Positions 24,071 through 32,744 are shown, numbered from the stretch's first letter. The stretch: 64,000 nucleotides of DNA from JAUVDZ01 sp042568205 (GCA_042568205.1 JBHPJE010000002.1:1-64000); one strand, 5' to 3'. Notes: generated by a model not told the origin, from the letters alone. A program made the numbers and translations.

Positions 24071-25885
24071 GTGGACAAAATAGCAGTACTCGATTTTGGC
24101 GGCCAATATGCTCATCTTATAGCGAATCGTGTGCGGCGTTTGAATGTGTACTCAGAAATTCTCGATAGTGATACGCCTGCTGAGAAATTGAAGGAGTATA
24201 AAGGAATTATTATGAGTGGAGGTCCGCGAAGCGTTTATGAGGAGGGTGCTCCGAATTGTGATCCGGAGATTTTTCATATTGGTGTGCCGATACTTGGGAT
24301 TTGTTACGGATTGCAATTGATGGTTTATAAAAGAGGCGGAAAAGTTGATCAGGGAGAGGTTAAAGAGTATGGGACAGCGAGTGTTCGGTTTGCTAAAAAA
24401 GAAGGTATATTTAAAGATATGCAGGATAGCGAAACTGTTTGGATGAGTCATGGAGATGAGGTGAAGGAGCTTCCTGAGGGCATGGAGATTGTTGGTTCAA
24501 GTGATGATTGTGCTAATGCAGCTGTTGCGGATTTTTCAAAAAATATTTATGGAGTCCAATTTCATCCTGAGGTTACGCATACTCCAAATGGAATGAAGAT
24601 TTTGGAAAATTTTGTTGAGTTAACTGGAGCTGCGCGAGACTGGGATTTGAGCAAATTTATTACAGATGAAATGGGACGAATTAAGGATCAAGTGGCTGGA
24701 AATAAGGTGTTTATGCTAATTAGCGGAGGTGTTGATTCAACTGTGGCATACAAATTAATTCAAAATGCGATCGGGCCTGAGCATACTCATGGGCTGTTTG
24801 TTGATACTGGATTAATGAGACAACATGAGCGTGAAGAAGTTGAAGCAGCTTATAAAAAAGCAGGAATTGAAAACGTGCATTTCTTTTATGCGGGTGATCG
24901 ATTCTTTAATCGGCTAGTTGAAAGTTATGAACCGGAGGCTAAGCGAAAAATTATTGGAGATACTTTTATAGATGTTCAAAAACAAACAGTAGAGACTATG
25001 AATTTGAATCCTGATGAATGGCTTTTAGGTCAGGGGACTATCTATCCTGACACAATTGAAACAGGTGGAACAAAGCATGCAGATAAGATTAAAACGCATC
25101 ATAATCGAGTTGAACAAATTCAAAAACTGATTGATGAAGGTAAAGTTATTGAACCTTTAACTCAGCTTTATAAAGATGAGGTTCGTGAGGTTGGAAAGAA
25201 GCTCGGCGTACCTGAGGATATTGTAAATCGACATCCTTTTCCTGGTCCTGGACTTGGTGTTAGATGCTTATGTGCTCAAAAAGATGACTACCCGGAAAAT
25301 CATGAAGTAGAAGAAACAAAAATCAATGAATATCTAAAAGAAACTTATGATGTAAGTGGTCAGATTTTGCCTTTAAAAAGCGTAGGAGTTCAGGGAGATG
25401 CCCGAACTTACAGACATCCATTCCTAATCAAAATGCATAAAGGTGTTGAGCGAGACTGGGATAAGTTAGGAGAAATTTCAACTGATATAACGAACCGATT
25501 TAATACAATTAACCGAGTTTTGCTGCTGTTACACCCGCGTGGAGTTGTTGATAAAAAGATTAAACCTGGATATTTAACAAAAGATCGAATAGAGATTTTG
25601 CAAAAAGCTGACTATCGGGTTACTCAATTCATCAAATATCATAAAATGTATGATGAGATTTGGCAGTTCCCTACTGTGCTTTTGCCAATCAGCCTAAACG
25701 ATGATCAAGGAGAATGCTTGGTTCTACGGCCTATCGAATCTGAAGAAGCAATGACAGCAAATTTCTATCCAATGAAGTGGGAATGGCTCGATGAACTCAC
25801 GCAAGGCTTCGATGAGATACCTGAAATAGACGGTGTGTTCTATGATCTAACGAACAAACCCCCGGGAACTATCGAATGGGAATAA
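24071..25885 (+). CDS. guaA: GMP synthase (glutamine-hydrolysing), long eukaryote-like form
   Basis: Converts XMP to GMP using glutamine. The class I amidotransferase domain (1-195) has catalytic Cys in GICYGLQLM (about 77) and FHPEVTHT. The ATP-pyrophosphatase domain has the P-loop SGGVDST (about 217) and HPFPGPGLGVR. At 604 residues it is longer than usual bacterial GuaA (about 510-525), with an extended dimerisation region and the C-terminus YDLTNKPPGTIEWE. The pattern LPLKSVGVQGDARTY and the final segment resemble, from memory, the animal GMP synthase more than E. coli. It starts with GTG. The end overlaps the convergent next gene by 17 bases. Confidence 0.95.
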   Translation: MDKIAVLDFGGQYAHLIANRVRRLNVYSEILDSDTPAEKLKEYKGIIMSGGPRSVYEEGAPNCDPEIFHIGVPILGICYGLQLMVYKRGGKVDQGEVKEYGTASVRFAKKEGIFKDMQDSETVWMSHGDEVKELPEGMEIVGSSDDCANAAVADFSKNIYGVQFHPEVTHTPNGMKILENFVELTGAARDWDLSKFITDEMGRIKDQVAGNKVFMLISGGVDSTVAYKLIQNAIGPEHTHGLFVDTGLMRQHEREEVEAAYKKAGIENVHFFYAGDRFFNRLVESYEPEAKRKIIGDTFIDVQKQTVETMNLNPDEWLLGQGTIYPDTIETGGTKHADKIKTHHNRVEQIQKLIDEGKVIEPLTQLYKDEVREVGKKLGVPEDIVNRHPFPGPGLGVRCLCAQKDDYPENHEVEETKINEYLKETYDVSGQILPLKSVGVQGDARTYRHPFLIKMHKGVERDWDKLGEISTDITNRFNTINRVLLLLHPRGVVDKKIKPGYLTKDRIEILQKADYRVTQFIKYHKMYDEIWQFPTVLLPISLNDDQGECLVLRPIESEEAMTANFYPMKWEWLDELTQGFDEIPEIDGVFYDLTNKPPGTIEWE

Positions 25886-26399
25886 GTTTTCCCATTTTTG
25901 GTGCAGCTTCTTCTTCTGTTTTTTGTTTTGCTTTTAGTGCATCATCCATCCATGGAACTTCTTCGGATGCATGGGACAATAATTGATGAATAGCATTTGC
26001 GGTTTTTCCGCTTATGGATTCAAATTCTTTATTCATTATCAAATGAAATGATATTTCCCAATCCCCTTCTTCGGATTCTGCTAAATGCCCACCTAATATA
26101 TTCTTAAATCTCTGACCAATTTCAACTAATATTTGCCTATTTCGCTTCATCCATGTCTCATAATTATCATTTGGATTTATTGCTACGTTTAAAGCTAATT
26201 CCACATATCCATCGTCTGTTTCGGCAGCATATCCAAATCTTGTTTCAGTTTGAAAGGCTGCAAGAGTTTTCCCGGCTCTCTCGACTATTTCAGAAGGAAC
26301 TCTTATCAGGATATGAGGCTCCTTAACATCAAAATTAACTGAAGCAACTGAAAGTTGCCTAAATTCGGGATATGGACAATCGTCAATGCGTTTAACCAT
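25869..26399 (-). CDS. Hypothetical protein
   Basis: Unrecognised soluble protein of 176 residues, without signal peptide or membrane segment. The composition is mixed alpha/beta, with a predicted helical stretch (NYETWMKRNRQILVEIGQRFKNILGG) in the middle and a charged C-terminus (AKQKTEEEAAPKMGK). The frame is open over 530 bases and codon composition looks like its neighbours. It overlaps guaA by 17 bases tail to tail, and its 5' end faces the divergent 26.5-kb gene. Confidence 0.65.
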   Translation of the reverse strand: MVKRIDDCPYPEFRQLSVASVNFDVKEPHILIRVPSEIVERAGKTLAAFQTETRFGYAAETDDGYVELALNVAINPNDNYETWMKRNRQILVEIGQRFKNILGGHLAESEEGDWEISFHLIMNKEFESISGKTANAIHQLLSHASEEVPWMDDALKAKQKTEEEAAPKMGKLIPIR

Positions 26400-26430
26400 G
26401 AGAAATAATCATTAAATGCCTCGTGAAAGG

Positions 26431-26459
26431 TTGATATACTCTACCATTTGTGCTATAAT
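26431..26459 (+). promoter_or_regulatory. Promoter of the internally duplicated gene
   Basis: TTGATA (26431-26436), 17-base spacer and perfect TATAAT (26454-26459). The predicted start is near 26466, with an A-rich leader of about 33 bases that has no Shine-Dalgarno. Confidence 0.8.
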
Positions 26460-26498
26460 GTCAAGATAAAATCAAATTATTCTTAAAACAAAAACAAA

Positions 26499-27554
26499 AT
26501 GGCAAATACACATCCAGGTGTTGCTCCGGGTGGTCTCGGAAGAGTTGAAGAACAACTACAAGCTGCTGAGGAAAGTCTTTCTCATCAGGATATGACTATT
26601 CTTTGGTCAAATGCGCTTAAAGAAGTAATTGAAGCAAATAACCTTGGGAGTCATGATGATGCTGATATCAGAGATATGTTAGATGACCTAGTAGGTAGAG
26701 GTTATCGGGCAATGGCAGCAGTAAGACGGGACAAGATTGAGAAATTTAAAAAGGATGGCTTTGTTCCAAAAGAAGAAAATTCTATAGCTTTTTCAATTGG
26801 AAGAACACCTTCACTTTCAGCAGAAGTAGATCTTTCAGAATATGTTTATATTAGACTTGATGATGCAGATGCTGAAATGCTTTCAGGTGTCGTTGGTGGT
26901 GCTAAGAAAATCTTTTCAGGAGGAGTTAAACCAACTGCAATAAAAATCAAGCCAGAAGATTTTTCAGTAGTTGATCCTGAAAAATTAACTACTAAAGACT
27001 ATGATGGTGTTGAATATTTTGATGAAGAAACACTGACTGCATCAGAATATCAAGATGAAATAAGCGAACAAGTACAACAAACTTTAGCTCCTGAAGCACT
27101 TGATCATTATTTTAAAGAGGGTGAAAATGCGCTTTATGAGGAAGGAAAAAATCCACTTTATGCACAAGGATTTAAATATGCATTTAAAAACGAAGCACTT
27201 TCAGATAAAGAAGATGTACAAAATAGAATTGAAGGACTACATGTAAGAGGTTATCGACCAATGATTGCAGTTCCAAAAGATAAAGTTTCAATAATACAAG
27301 AAAATGGAATTAGTGAGGCTACTCTTAGCAATATGACCGTAACGCTCGGAAGAGAACCTATTAAAACTAATGAAGGAGATGTTTTGATAAGATTAGAAGG
27401 TGTTGATGTTAAGGATCTCAGAGGTATAACAGGAGGACCTGATTCTGCATTTGCAGGACGCGTTCAAATATTCGGAGACATAAAATCTAACGACGTTAAA
27501 GTAATTGAAGAAGATAAATTAGGTGAATTAAATAGAATTTCGTATTCGGAATAA
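26499..27554 (+). CDS. Hypothetical protein with an internal tandem duplication
   Basis: A 351-residue cytosolic protein of unknown function built from two related halves, about residues 35-170 and 220-347. Both contain RGYR-x-M-x-AV followed by DK, a GR-x-P segment, IRL-(D/E)-x-x-D, and GG-(A/P)-x-x-x-F-x-G. The halves are separated by an acidic helical linker (EISEQVQQTLAPEALDHYFKEG). No known domain fits. The duplication suggests a dimer-like fold or two ligand sites in one chain. It has its own strong promoter and a bidirectional terminator, so it is probably an independent transcription unit. Confidence 0.75.
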   Translation: MANTHPGVAPGGLGRVEEQLQAAEESLSHQDMTILWSNALKEVIEANNLGSHDDADIRDMLDDLVGRGYRAMAAVRRDKIEKFKKDGFVPKEENSIAFSIGRTPSLSAEVDLSEYVYIRLDDADAEMLSGVVGGAKKIFSGGVKPTAIKIKPEDFSVVDPEKLTTKDYDGVEYFDEETLTASEYQDEISEQVQQTLAPEALDHYFKEGENALYEEGKNPLYAQGFKYAFKNEALSDKEDVQNRIEGLHVRGYRPMIAVPKDKVSIIQENGISEATLSNMTVTLGREPIKTNEGDVLIRLEGVDVKDLRGITGGPDSAFAGRVQIFGDIKSNDVKVIEEDKLGELNRISYSE

Positions 27555-27570
27555 TCAAATCTAAATAAAG

Positions 27571-27598
27571 ACCGCTGGCATCTTGTCAGCGGTTTTTT
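27571..27598. terminator. Bidirectional intrinsic terminator
   Basis: ACCGCTG (27571-27577) pairs with CAGCGGT (27587-27593) and is followed by TTTTT on the plus strand. On the minus strand the same stem is followed by CTTTATTT. It separates two convergent genes and overlaps the last codon of the minus-strand one. Confidence 0.85.
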
Positions 27599-28766
27599 AA
27601 TAAATAATTATCGTCATAATTACCCCTGCAACTAAAGGAATTATCACATTGTCGTCTAGTTCAATGTTTCGTCTTCGCCAACCTAAATCCAATGATTCTA
27701 TTATCATGGATATTGTTGCTGCCCAAAAAGCTGCGCCAAAAGGAACAAACAAAAGTGCGGCTAAAGTCCCGGTTCCAATTCCCCAAAAAGTGCCCTCAAT
27801 ATTCTTTTTCTCATTAAAAGGGTTTTTTACTTTTCCAAAATGACGCCCTACTATATTCGTCACTGAATCCCCTACTGCCATAATCATAATTGCAGCCATT
27901 GCAATATCTAGCTCAAATATCAAAGTGGCCAGTGCTGCTCCTAAAAACATAAAAAACGAACCACGCCCAGGAAATCGACGAATATGATGAGGTCGTTCAA
28001 AATACTCAAGAATATCATGAATTATAGGCAATCTGTAACGCATTGCGAATAAAACGACTAGTCCACCCAGAGCAGTGATTATAAAGAGAATTTGAGCATT
28101 TAAAAGCTGTAATTTTAGTAAAAAAACAATAGCCAGGCCAATAATCAAATGAGCTGTTTGGCGACGCAATTCAAACTTGTCAGTCACGCGCTCACGGAAC
28201 CATTCAATCAAACCATGTCGCTGCTCAGCTCCTAAAAATGTATAAGTTGCAATGCTTCCAACTGCAATTCCAGCCACAATGTCACTCATACTGTGAACAC
28301 CAAGATAAATCCGACTAAACACAACTCCAAACATAACCAGATAAATCAAAATCAGGTTTGACCTTTTAAATAGATGCTTCTGAAACGGCAGCAGAGAAAC
28401 AATAAATGCAGTGTGTATACTCGGAAACGCATACCCGCTTGCGAGAAAAATCGGCTCCTCATAACTCAAAACATATGGTCTTGGTACCTGAAAAATCATC
28501 TTTAAAATAAATGCTCCTTCAAAAGCTAAAATCGCGCAAATGGCCATGAAAATGAGCATTCGATATTTACGCTTCCATAAAGCCACCACCCCAATCACGC
28601 CTATTAAAAATAGTAGGCCAAAGTCAGTAATAAACTCCATTAAATTCGTTAATAGATCGCTTCGAATCGCTGTAAATAAAGCCGTGAAATAGCTATCGAG
28701 AAACAGCGTGAAAATCACCAGAATCATTCCAAATAATGCTAATCGCTTTGCCTTTTTTATTGCCAT
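27597..28766 (-). CDS. PAP2 lipid phosphatase / polyprenol-DAG kinase-like fusion
   Basis: A 389-residue polytopic membrane protein joining two lipid enzymes. Residues about 1-175 are a PAP2 phosphatase with all three motifs: K89-x6-R96P97, PSIH (115-118) and S151R152-x5-H158-x3-D162. Residues about 195-389 match the CTP-dependent dolichol/phytol/diacylglycerol kinase family, with MAVGDSVTNIVGRHFG, KNIEGTFWG and LDDNVIIPLVAG. One part should remove phosphate from a lipid carrier and the other add it, so recycling of undecaprenyl phosphate or a similar lipid is my inference. It overlaps murI by 10 bases and belongs to a minus-strand operon with it. The PAP2 motif has Ile in place of the usual Gly in PSGH. 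Confidence 0.85.
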   Translation of the reverse strand: MAIKKAKRLALFGMILVIFTLFLDSYFTALFTAIRSDLLTNLMEFITDFGLLFLIGVIGVVALWKRKYRMLIFMAICAILAFEGAFILKMIFQVPRPYVLSYEEPIFLASGYAFPSIHTAFIVSLLPFQKHLFKRSNLILIYLVMFGVVFSRIYLGVHSMSDIVAGIAVGSIATYTFLGAEQRHGLIEWFRERVTDKFELRRQTAHLIIGLAIVFLLKLQLLNAQILFIITALGGLVVLFAMRYRLPIIHDILEYFERPHHIRRFPGRGSFFMFLGAALATLIFELDIAMAAIMIMAVGDSVTNIVGRHFGKVKNPFNEKKNIEGTFWGIGTGTLAALLFVPFGAAFWAATISMIIESLDLGWRRRNIELDDNVIIPLVAGVIMTIIIY

Positions 28767-29554
28767 AATTTTACTTTACTGACCTTATCTATATTAAGCT
28801 TTAATTCGCGATTTGCAAATTGTTTAAAGTTATCAATACAGTCAGTTGTTGAATATTCGCGTTTGCTGCCTTTGGATATGCGGGTCTCGATTTCAGGATG
28901 TCTTTCGAGATAATCTGTGAGGGAATCAGCCACTACTTTGCCAGGTTCAGGAACCTTGACGTTTTTTCCCATATATTTAGCGAAGTATTTATGCATTAGA
29001 GGGTAATGTGTGCAGCCGAGAATAAGCGTGTCAGTGTTTTTAGATTTAAGAGGGCGAAGGTAAGTTTTTAGGATTTTAAGAGCTTCTGGTTTATTGTGCC
29101 AACCTTCTTCAATAAAAGGTACAAGCAAAGGGCAAGCCTGACTATACACTTTTATTTTAGGATCTAATTTTGCAAGTTCTTCATTGTATGAATTTGAATT
29201 GATTGTTCCTCGAGTACCCACAACTCCAATGCGTTTTGATTTTGTTGATTCTGCTGCTTGCTCAACCAATGGCCTTATAACTCCAAGGATTTTTCTATCT
29301 TTATATTTTTGCTGGAGGTGTCTTAATGCAAGTGCCGATACTGTGTTGCAAGCTGTGATAATTAATTCTGCGCCCTGATCAAAAAGGTGTTCAACTGCTT
29401 GTTCGCTATAGCGAATAACTGTTTCCTGACTTCGAGTCCCATAGGGTGTGCGGGCATTATCACCTAAATAAAGGTAATCATACTGCGGTAATTTTTTTAT
29501 TAAAGGCTTTAAAACCGTAAGGCCTCCAAAACCTGAATCAAATAATGCGATCAT
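28757..29554 (-). CDS. murI: Glutamate racemase
   Basis: Makes D-glutamate for peptidoglycan. The 265 residues show the family start LFDSGFGGLTVLKPL (Asp6), the two catalytic cysteines Cys69 in ITACNT and Cys181 in LGCTHYPL, and the GDNARTPYG motif. The length is normal. It overlaps the PAP2/kinase fusion downstream by 10 bases and follows a coiled-coil gene by 14 bases, so the three form an envelope-linked operon. Confidence 0.96.
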   Translation of the reverse strand: MIALFDSGFGGLTVLKPLIKKLPQYDYLYLGDNARTPYGTRSQETVIRYSEQAVEHLFDQGAELIITACNTVSALALRHLQQKYKDRKILGVIRPLVEQAAESTKSKRIGVVGTRGTINSNSYNEELAKLDPKIKVYSQACPLLVPFIEEGWHNKPEALKILKTYLRPLKSKNTDTLILGCTHYPLMHKYFAKYMGKNVKVPEPGKVVADSLTDYLERHPEIETRISKGSKREYSTTDCIDNFKQFANRELKLNIDKVSKVKLWQ

Positions 29555-29568
29555 AATTCTAAAATTGC

Positions 29569-30024
29569 CTAAATTTCACTAAGTAGAGTCTCCACTTTAT
29601 TGGCAACTTTATCAAGTCTAAGTTGGATTACATTTAAGGATGCAAGTTTTCTTTGAAACTCCTGATCAGCTTCGCTTAATATATCTTGTGAAATTCTTTG
29701 AGATTGCCGTGGATTTAATATTTCACCTGGAAATGTTTGCTTTGTATTACTTTGTCGTCTTAAAACAGCACTTTGCTTAGTTTTAATTTCATCAGCAATT
29801 CTATTAATCATTCTCTGAACAGATTCAAGCTGTGTGCGCTTATGTAAAGGAATTAAACTTCTATCCTGTTCGATCTTTCTAGCCTCTTCTGTTCTTATTT
29901 CTACTTGTTCCAAAAGATCTTGATGTTCGTCAAGTATTTGTTCATATGGAGTATCCTCGTCTATTTCGCTCAAATCAATTCTTCGATGCGGTCCTGTTTG
30001 GCCAATTATATGTCTCTGTGTCAT
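29569..30024 (-). CDS. Coiled-coil hypothetical protein
   Basis: Unrecognised, 151 residues, highly charged and mostly helical with two coiled-coil stretches (about 30-90 and 115-150). No membrane segment. The promoter upstream and tight packing before murI support expression as the first gene of the operon. The Glu/Gln/Arg-rich composition suggests a structural or adaptor role, but none can be assigned. Confidence 0.65.
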   Translation of the reverse strand: MTQRHIIGQTGPHRRIDLSEIDEDTPYEQILDEHQDLLEQVEIRTEEARKIEQDRSLIPLHKRTQLESVQRMINRIADEIKTKQSAVLRRQSNTKQTFPGEILNPRQSQRISQDILSEADQEFQRKLASLNVIQLRLDKVANKVETLLSEI

Positions 30025-30043
30025 ATGTTCTCTATAAGAGAAT

Positions 30044-30073
30044 ATTTTACGGTTCTATTTATTATAATGTCAA
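30044..30073 (-). promoter_or_regulatory. Promoter of the coiled-coil/murI operon
   Basis: On the minus strand, perfect TTGACA (30068-30073), 18-base spacer and TAAAAT (30044-30049). A 6-bp inverted repeat, TTCTCT-ATA-AGAGAA (30028-30042), lies just downstream, at about the transcription start, and could be an operator. Confidence 0.7.
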
Positions 30074-30080
30074 TTCCTAA

Positions 30081-30109
30081 TAGACATTACAGCTTTATTT
30101 TTGTACACT
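30081..30109 (+). promoter_or_regulatory. Candidate promoter of the DUF881 pair
   Basis: TAGACA (30081-30086), 17-base spacer, TACACT (30104-30109), 21 bases before the ATG at 30131. Confidence 0.5.
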
Positions 30110-30130
30110 TTTCTTGCTTAAAGGCTTTTT

Positions 30131-30865
30131 ATGAAAATTAATCGAAGTTCGCTAAAATATATTACGGTGATTGCAGGTATTCTTGTTGGAGTTCTTGTTA
30201 TGGCGCAGTTCAGAACTGCGACTCCTCTGGGTAGTTCATATCCGGTTGATCAAATTGAAGCACAAAAGGATTTAATTAAATCATACGTTAACGATGAGGT
30301 TATTTTAAAAAGTCGAATCGGAACTTTGCGTGAAAAAATTAACACAAGTCTTGAGCAAAATAAATTGGTTAGTCAAACTTCAAATCTTGAAAATTTAAAT
30401 ATATTAAAAGAAGAAATCGGACTAACCGAGCTAAAAGGTGAAGGATTTAAAATTGAACTTGATGACAGCCTTTATATTGATCGTGAAAACATCTCTCCTG
30501 AAGAGGCTGGTATAGTTTTTGCTGCTGATATACGTGATATCGTAAATTTGCTACGCGCCCACAATGTCGAAGGAATTGCAATAAATGATCAACGAGTGAT
30601 TGCTACGTCTCCAATTACTTCTGTTGGAAATACTGTTATGGTTAATAACTCAAATCTAACTCCTCCTTTTACAATAACCGCAATTGGGGATTATGGATCT
30701 TTTATAATTCGATTATCAGAAATAGGCACTTTAACTGATCTTCAAAAAAGAGTTAAGGAAAACGGAATTCAATTTAGAATTGATCCTATGAATCATGTAA
30801 TTCTGCCGATTTATAATGGTCAATTTAGATTAAAATTTATAACTGCTGCTAATGGCGAAGTCTAA
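30131..30865 (+). CDS. DUF881 family protein (YlxW/YlxX-like), first copy
   Basis: A 244-residue protein with an N-terminal membrane anchor (about 12-27), a coiled coil (about 40-85) and a C-terminal DUF881 domain (LKGEGFKIELDDS, DIVNLLRAHNVEGIAINDQRVIATSPI). In Bacillus the related YlxW/YlxX genes sit in tandem by the ftsQ-divIB region of the division cluster, so a role in envelope growth or division is a reasonable guess. The function of the family is unknown. It overlaps a second DUF881 gene by 14 bases. Confidence 0.88.
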   Translation: MKINRSSLKYITVIAGILVGVLVMAQFRTATPLGSSYPVDQIEAQKDLIKSYVNDEVILKSRIGTLREKINTSLEQNKLVSQTSNLENLNILKEEIGLTELKGEGFKIELDDSLYIDRENISPEEAGIVFAADIRDIVNLLRAHNVEGIAINDQRVIATSPITSVGNTVMVNNSNLTPPFTITAIGDYGSFIIRLSEIGTLTDLQKRVKENGIQFRIDPMNHVILPIYNGQFRLKFITAANGEV

Positions 30866-31505
30866 AAAATTTACAGACAGAACAGCTCAAATCATAATCC
30901 TGCTAATATCAGGGATCATACTTGGAGCCCTGGTTATGACTCAAGCAAAGTATTTTACAAACTATGTTTCGTCTGTTGGACGTGATTCAAGCGAAAATAT
31001 TTTCAGGAAAATCCAAATCCTAAAAACTTCAAATGATGAACTTAAAGACGAAATTGAAACATTGGATAAGCAGCTGGAAGAGACCTCGACACAGGCAAAT
31101 GCGCTTGCTTCGATTAATAAGGAGATTGAGAAAAATAAATTGATAGCCGGAGAAACTGATATTTATGGAACCGGGATTGAAATAGAAATTGCCAATGAAA
31201 TTGATGGCTTATGGTTCACTGATATTGTAAATGATCTTTTTGCATCAGGTGCTGAGGCTGTGAGCGTAAATGGAATTCGATTAACTGATGCAACTATTGG
31301 TTTTGATACGTTGCCTAACAAAAAAATAATGCTAAATGGAGTTATTCTAAATTCTCCTTATAGTTTTTCAGCGATTGGTGAAAGTAATACTTTAAGAAGT
31401 GCGCTTGTTAGTCCATTTGGGATTATCGAAAAGATGGAATCTTCAATTGAAGACTTTTCATATGAACTTAATTCACCAGATCGAATCGAGATGAAGAAGG
31501 TTTAA
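30852..31505 (+). CDS. DUF881 family protein, second copy
   Basis: A 217-residue paralog of the preceding gene with the same plan: basic start, membrane helix (about 11-30), coiled coil (about 45-90) and DUF881 domain (IYGTGIEIEIANEIDG, DIVNDLFASGAEAVSVNGIRLT). The 14-base overlap with the first copy points to translational coupling and a heteromeric complex. It ends in a 4-base overlap with the convergent HTH gene. Confidence 0.88.
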   Translation: MAKSKKFTDRTAQIIILLISGIILGALVMTQAKYFTNYVSSVGRDSSENIFRKIQILKTSNDELKDEIETLDKQLEETSTQANALASINKEIEKNKLIAGETDIYGTGIEIEIANEIDGLWFTDIVNDLFASGAEAVSVNGIRLTDATIGFDTLPNKKIMLNGVILNSPYSFSAIGESNTLRSALVSPFGIIEKMESSIEDFSYELNSPDRIEMKKV

Positions 31506-32014
31506 AGATATGCCAGGATCAACCAAAGTGGTTGAAGAATTAGCACTGCCCCTAATAGGATGTATAGGATTTTATTATTATGCTTTTCTTTCTTAGCTGA
31601 CGTAAGAACTTTTTGATGTTCTAAAAGTGGAACCGAGGCTTTAACTTCTGATTCTAATTGTCCGACTCGGTAGTTTGCACCTTCGAGACGTTGTTGAAAC
31701 GTACGGACATCAACTTTTAATTCTTCATATAGTTTTTGATATACTTTTTCTTCAGCTTTTGTAGACTCTTCGATTGTTTTATTAATTTCAATTGTCTCAG
31801 GATGTGCTTTGCTTTTAGTGCGGATTTTTCTATGTTTCCTGGTTTTTTTTTGTGATGAAATTTCATCACGATTTAGCATAATTCGGCCTGCAATACTCTT
31901 GCTAGACACCTTTTTACTCTTAATATAGCGATCGAGAGTGCGTGTTGACACTTTTAGTATCTCGGAAGCCTCTTTTCGGCTCAAATCAAACGTTTTCGTT
32001 GCAGTAGTTGACAT
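31502..32014 (-). CDS. Membrane-tethered HTH protein
   Basis: 170 residues starting at the ATG at 32014. A longer frame to 32119 exists, but a consensus promoter (32049-32077) lies inside that extension, so the shorter start is preferred. Residues about 10-50 form an excisionase/MerR-like helix-turn-helix (RKEASEILKVSTRTLDRYIKSKKV, with the GRIMLNRDEI beta-wing), followed by a very basic stretch (KKTRKHRKIRTKSK), a coiled coil (about 75-130) and one C-terminal transmembrane helix (149-168). This is a tail-anchored DNA-binding design. Target and signal are unknown. Confidence 0.75.
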   Translation of the reverse strand: MSTTATKTFDLSRKEASEILKVSTRTLDRYIKSKKVSSKSIAGRIMLNRDEISSQKKTRKHRKIRTKSKAHPETIEINKTIEESTKAEEKVYQKLYEELKVDVRTFQQRLEGANYRVGQLESEVKASVPLLEHQKVLTSAKKEKHNNKILYILLGAVLILQPLWLILAYL

Positions 32015-32048
32015 AAAAAATAGTAAAATTATTGAAGTTGGTGATATA

Positions 32049-32077
32049 TTATTACCTTCTTTTGCCAGCTTTGTCAA
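32049..32077 (-). promoter_or_regulatory. Promoter of the membrane-tethered HTH gene
   Basis: On the minus strand, perfect TTGACA (32072-32077), 17-base spacer and TAATAA (32049-32054). It lies inside the longer open frame and so decides in favour of the start at 32014. Confidence 0.75.
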
Positions 32078-32130
32078 ATATTTTTTGTCTACTGCCAACC
32101 AACGTCCTTTTTCAAGCAAAGGCTTTATTC

Positions 32131-32148
32131 AACCAAAGTCCTTTGGTT
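32131..32148. repeat. Perfect inverted repeat AACCAAAG-TC-CTTTGGTT
   Basis: An 8-bp perfect inverted repeat with a 2-base centre in the divergent gap between the HTH gene and the RNA methyltransferase gene. A palindrome of this shape fits a homodimer binding site. The HTH protein next door is the obvious candidate ligand, but this is inference. Confidence 0.45.
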
Positions 32149-32195
32149 AAGAAAGTCCCTTTTCTGAGAAAGCTCGTTGTGGTAAATTATTTCCC

Positions 32196-32744
32196 ATGAA
32201 ACAACGCAAACTCACACCCGAAGAAATTCTTCGCACAAAACGCTCAATCAAAGATATTAAAAAGCAACCTCGCATGCCAATCTATGTTGTGCTTGACAAT
32301 ATTCGGAGCCTTTATAATGTTGGGGCGATTTTTAGAACTTCTGATGGCGTAATGGCTGAAAAGATTTATCTTTGTGGGATGACTGGGATGCCACCGCGAA
32401 GAGAAATTACAAAAACTTCCCTTGGTGCTTGTGAGACTGTCCCGTGGGAATATCGAAAAAATGCAGTAGATGTTGTGAAAGAATTAAAAAAACAAGGCGT
32501 GCAAATTGTGACTCTTGAACTTACAGACCCTCCAACGCATTATGCTGATGCTGACTTTGATTACCCGGTTTGCCTTGTGATTGGACATGAGATCGAGGGT
32601 GTAAGCGAAGAAGTTATGGAGCTTTCTGATAAAGCGATTTCTATTCCGATGTTGGGACGTGCGAACTCATTAAATGTTGCAACTGCCTATGGAATTGCTG
32701 TATACCAATTACTGAATAAGTATCAACAAAATGCTAAAACTTGA
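32196..32744 (+). CDS. SpoU/TrmH-family RNA methyltransferase
   Basis: A 182-residue SPOUT-fold enzyme using S-adenosylmethionine to 2'-O-methylate RNA. Motif 1 is LDNIRSLYNVGAIFRTSDG, motif 2 is VIGHEIEGVSEE and motif 3 is IPMLGRANSLNVATAYGIA, the trefoil knot. It lacks an N-terminal substrate-binding domain, resembling short TrmH/TrmL types, so tRNA rather than rRNA is likely. The exact target is not readable. It overlaps ybeY by 14 bases, which links it to RNA maturation. Confidence 0.9.
   Translation: MKQRKLTPEEILRTKRSIKDIKKQPRMPIYVVLDNIRSLYNVGAIFRTSDGVMAEKIYLCGMTGMPPRREITKTSLGACETVPWEYRKNAVDVVKELKKQGVQIVTLELTDPPTHYADADFDYPVCLVIGHEIEGVSEEVMELSDKAISIPMLGRANSLNVATAYGIAVYQLLNKYQQNAKT

Noticed and set aside
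31502..32119. Longer form of the HTH gene starting at 32119.
   Set aside because: A consensus promoter lies inside the extra 35 codons, so the start at 32014 is favoured.
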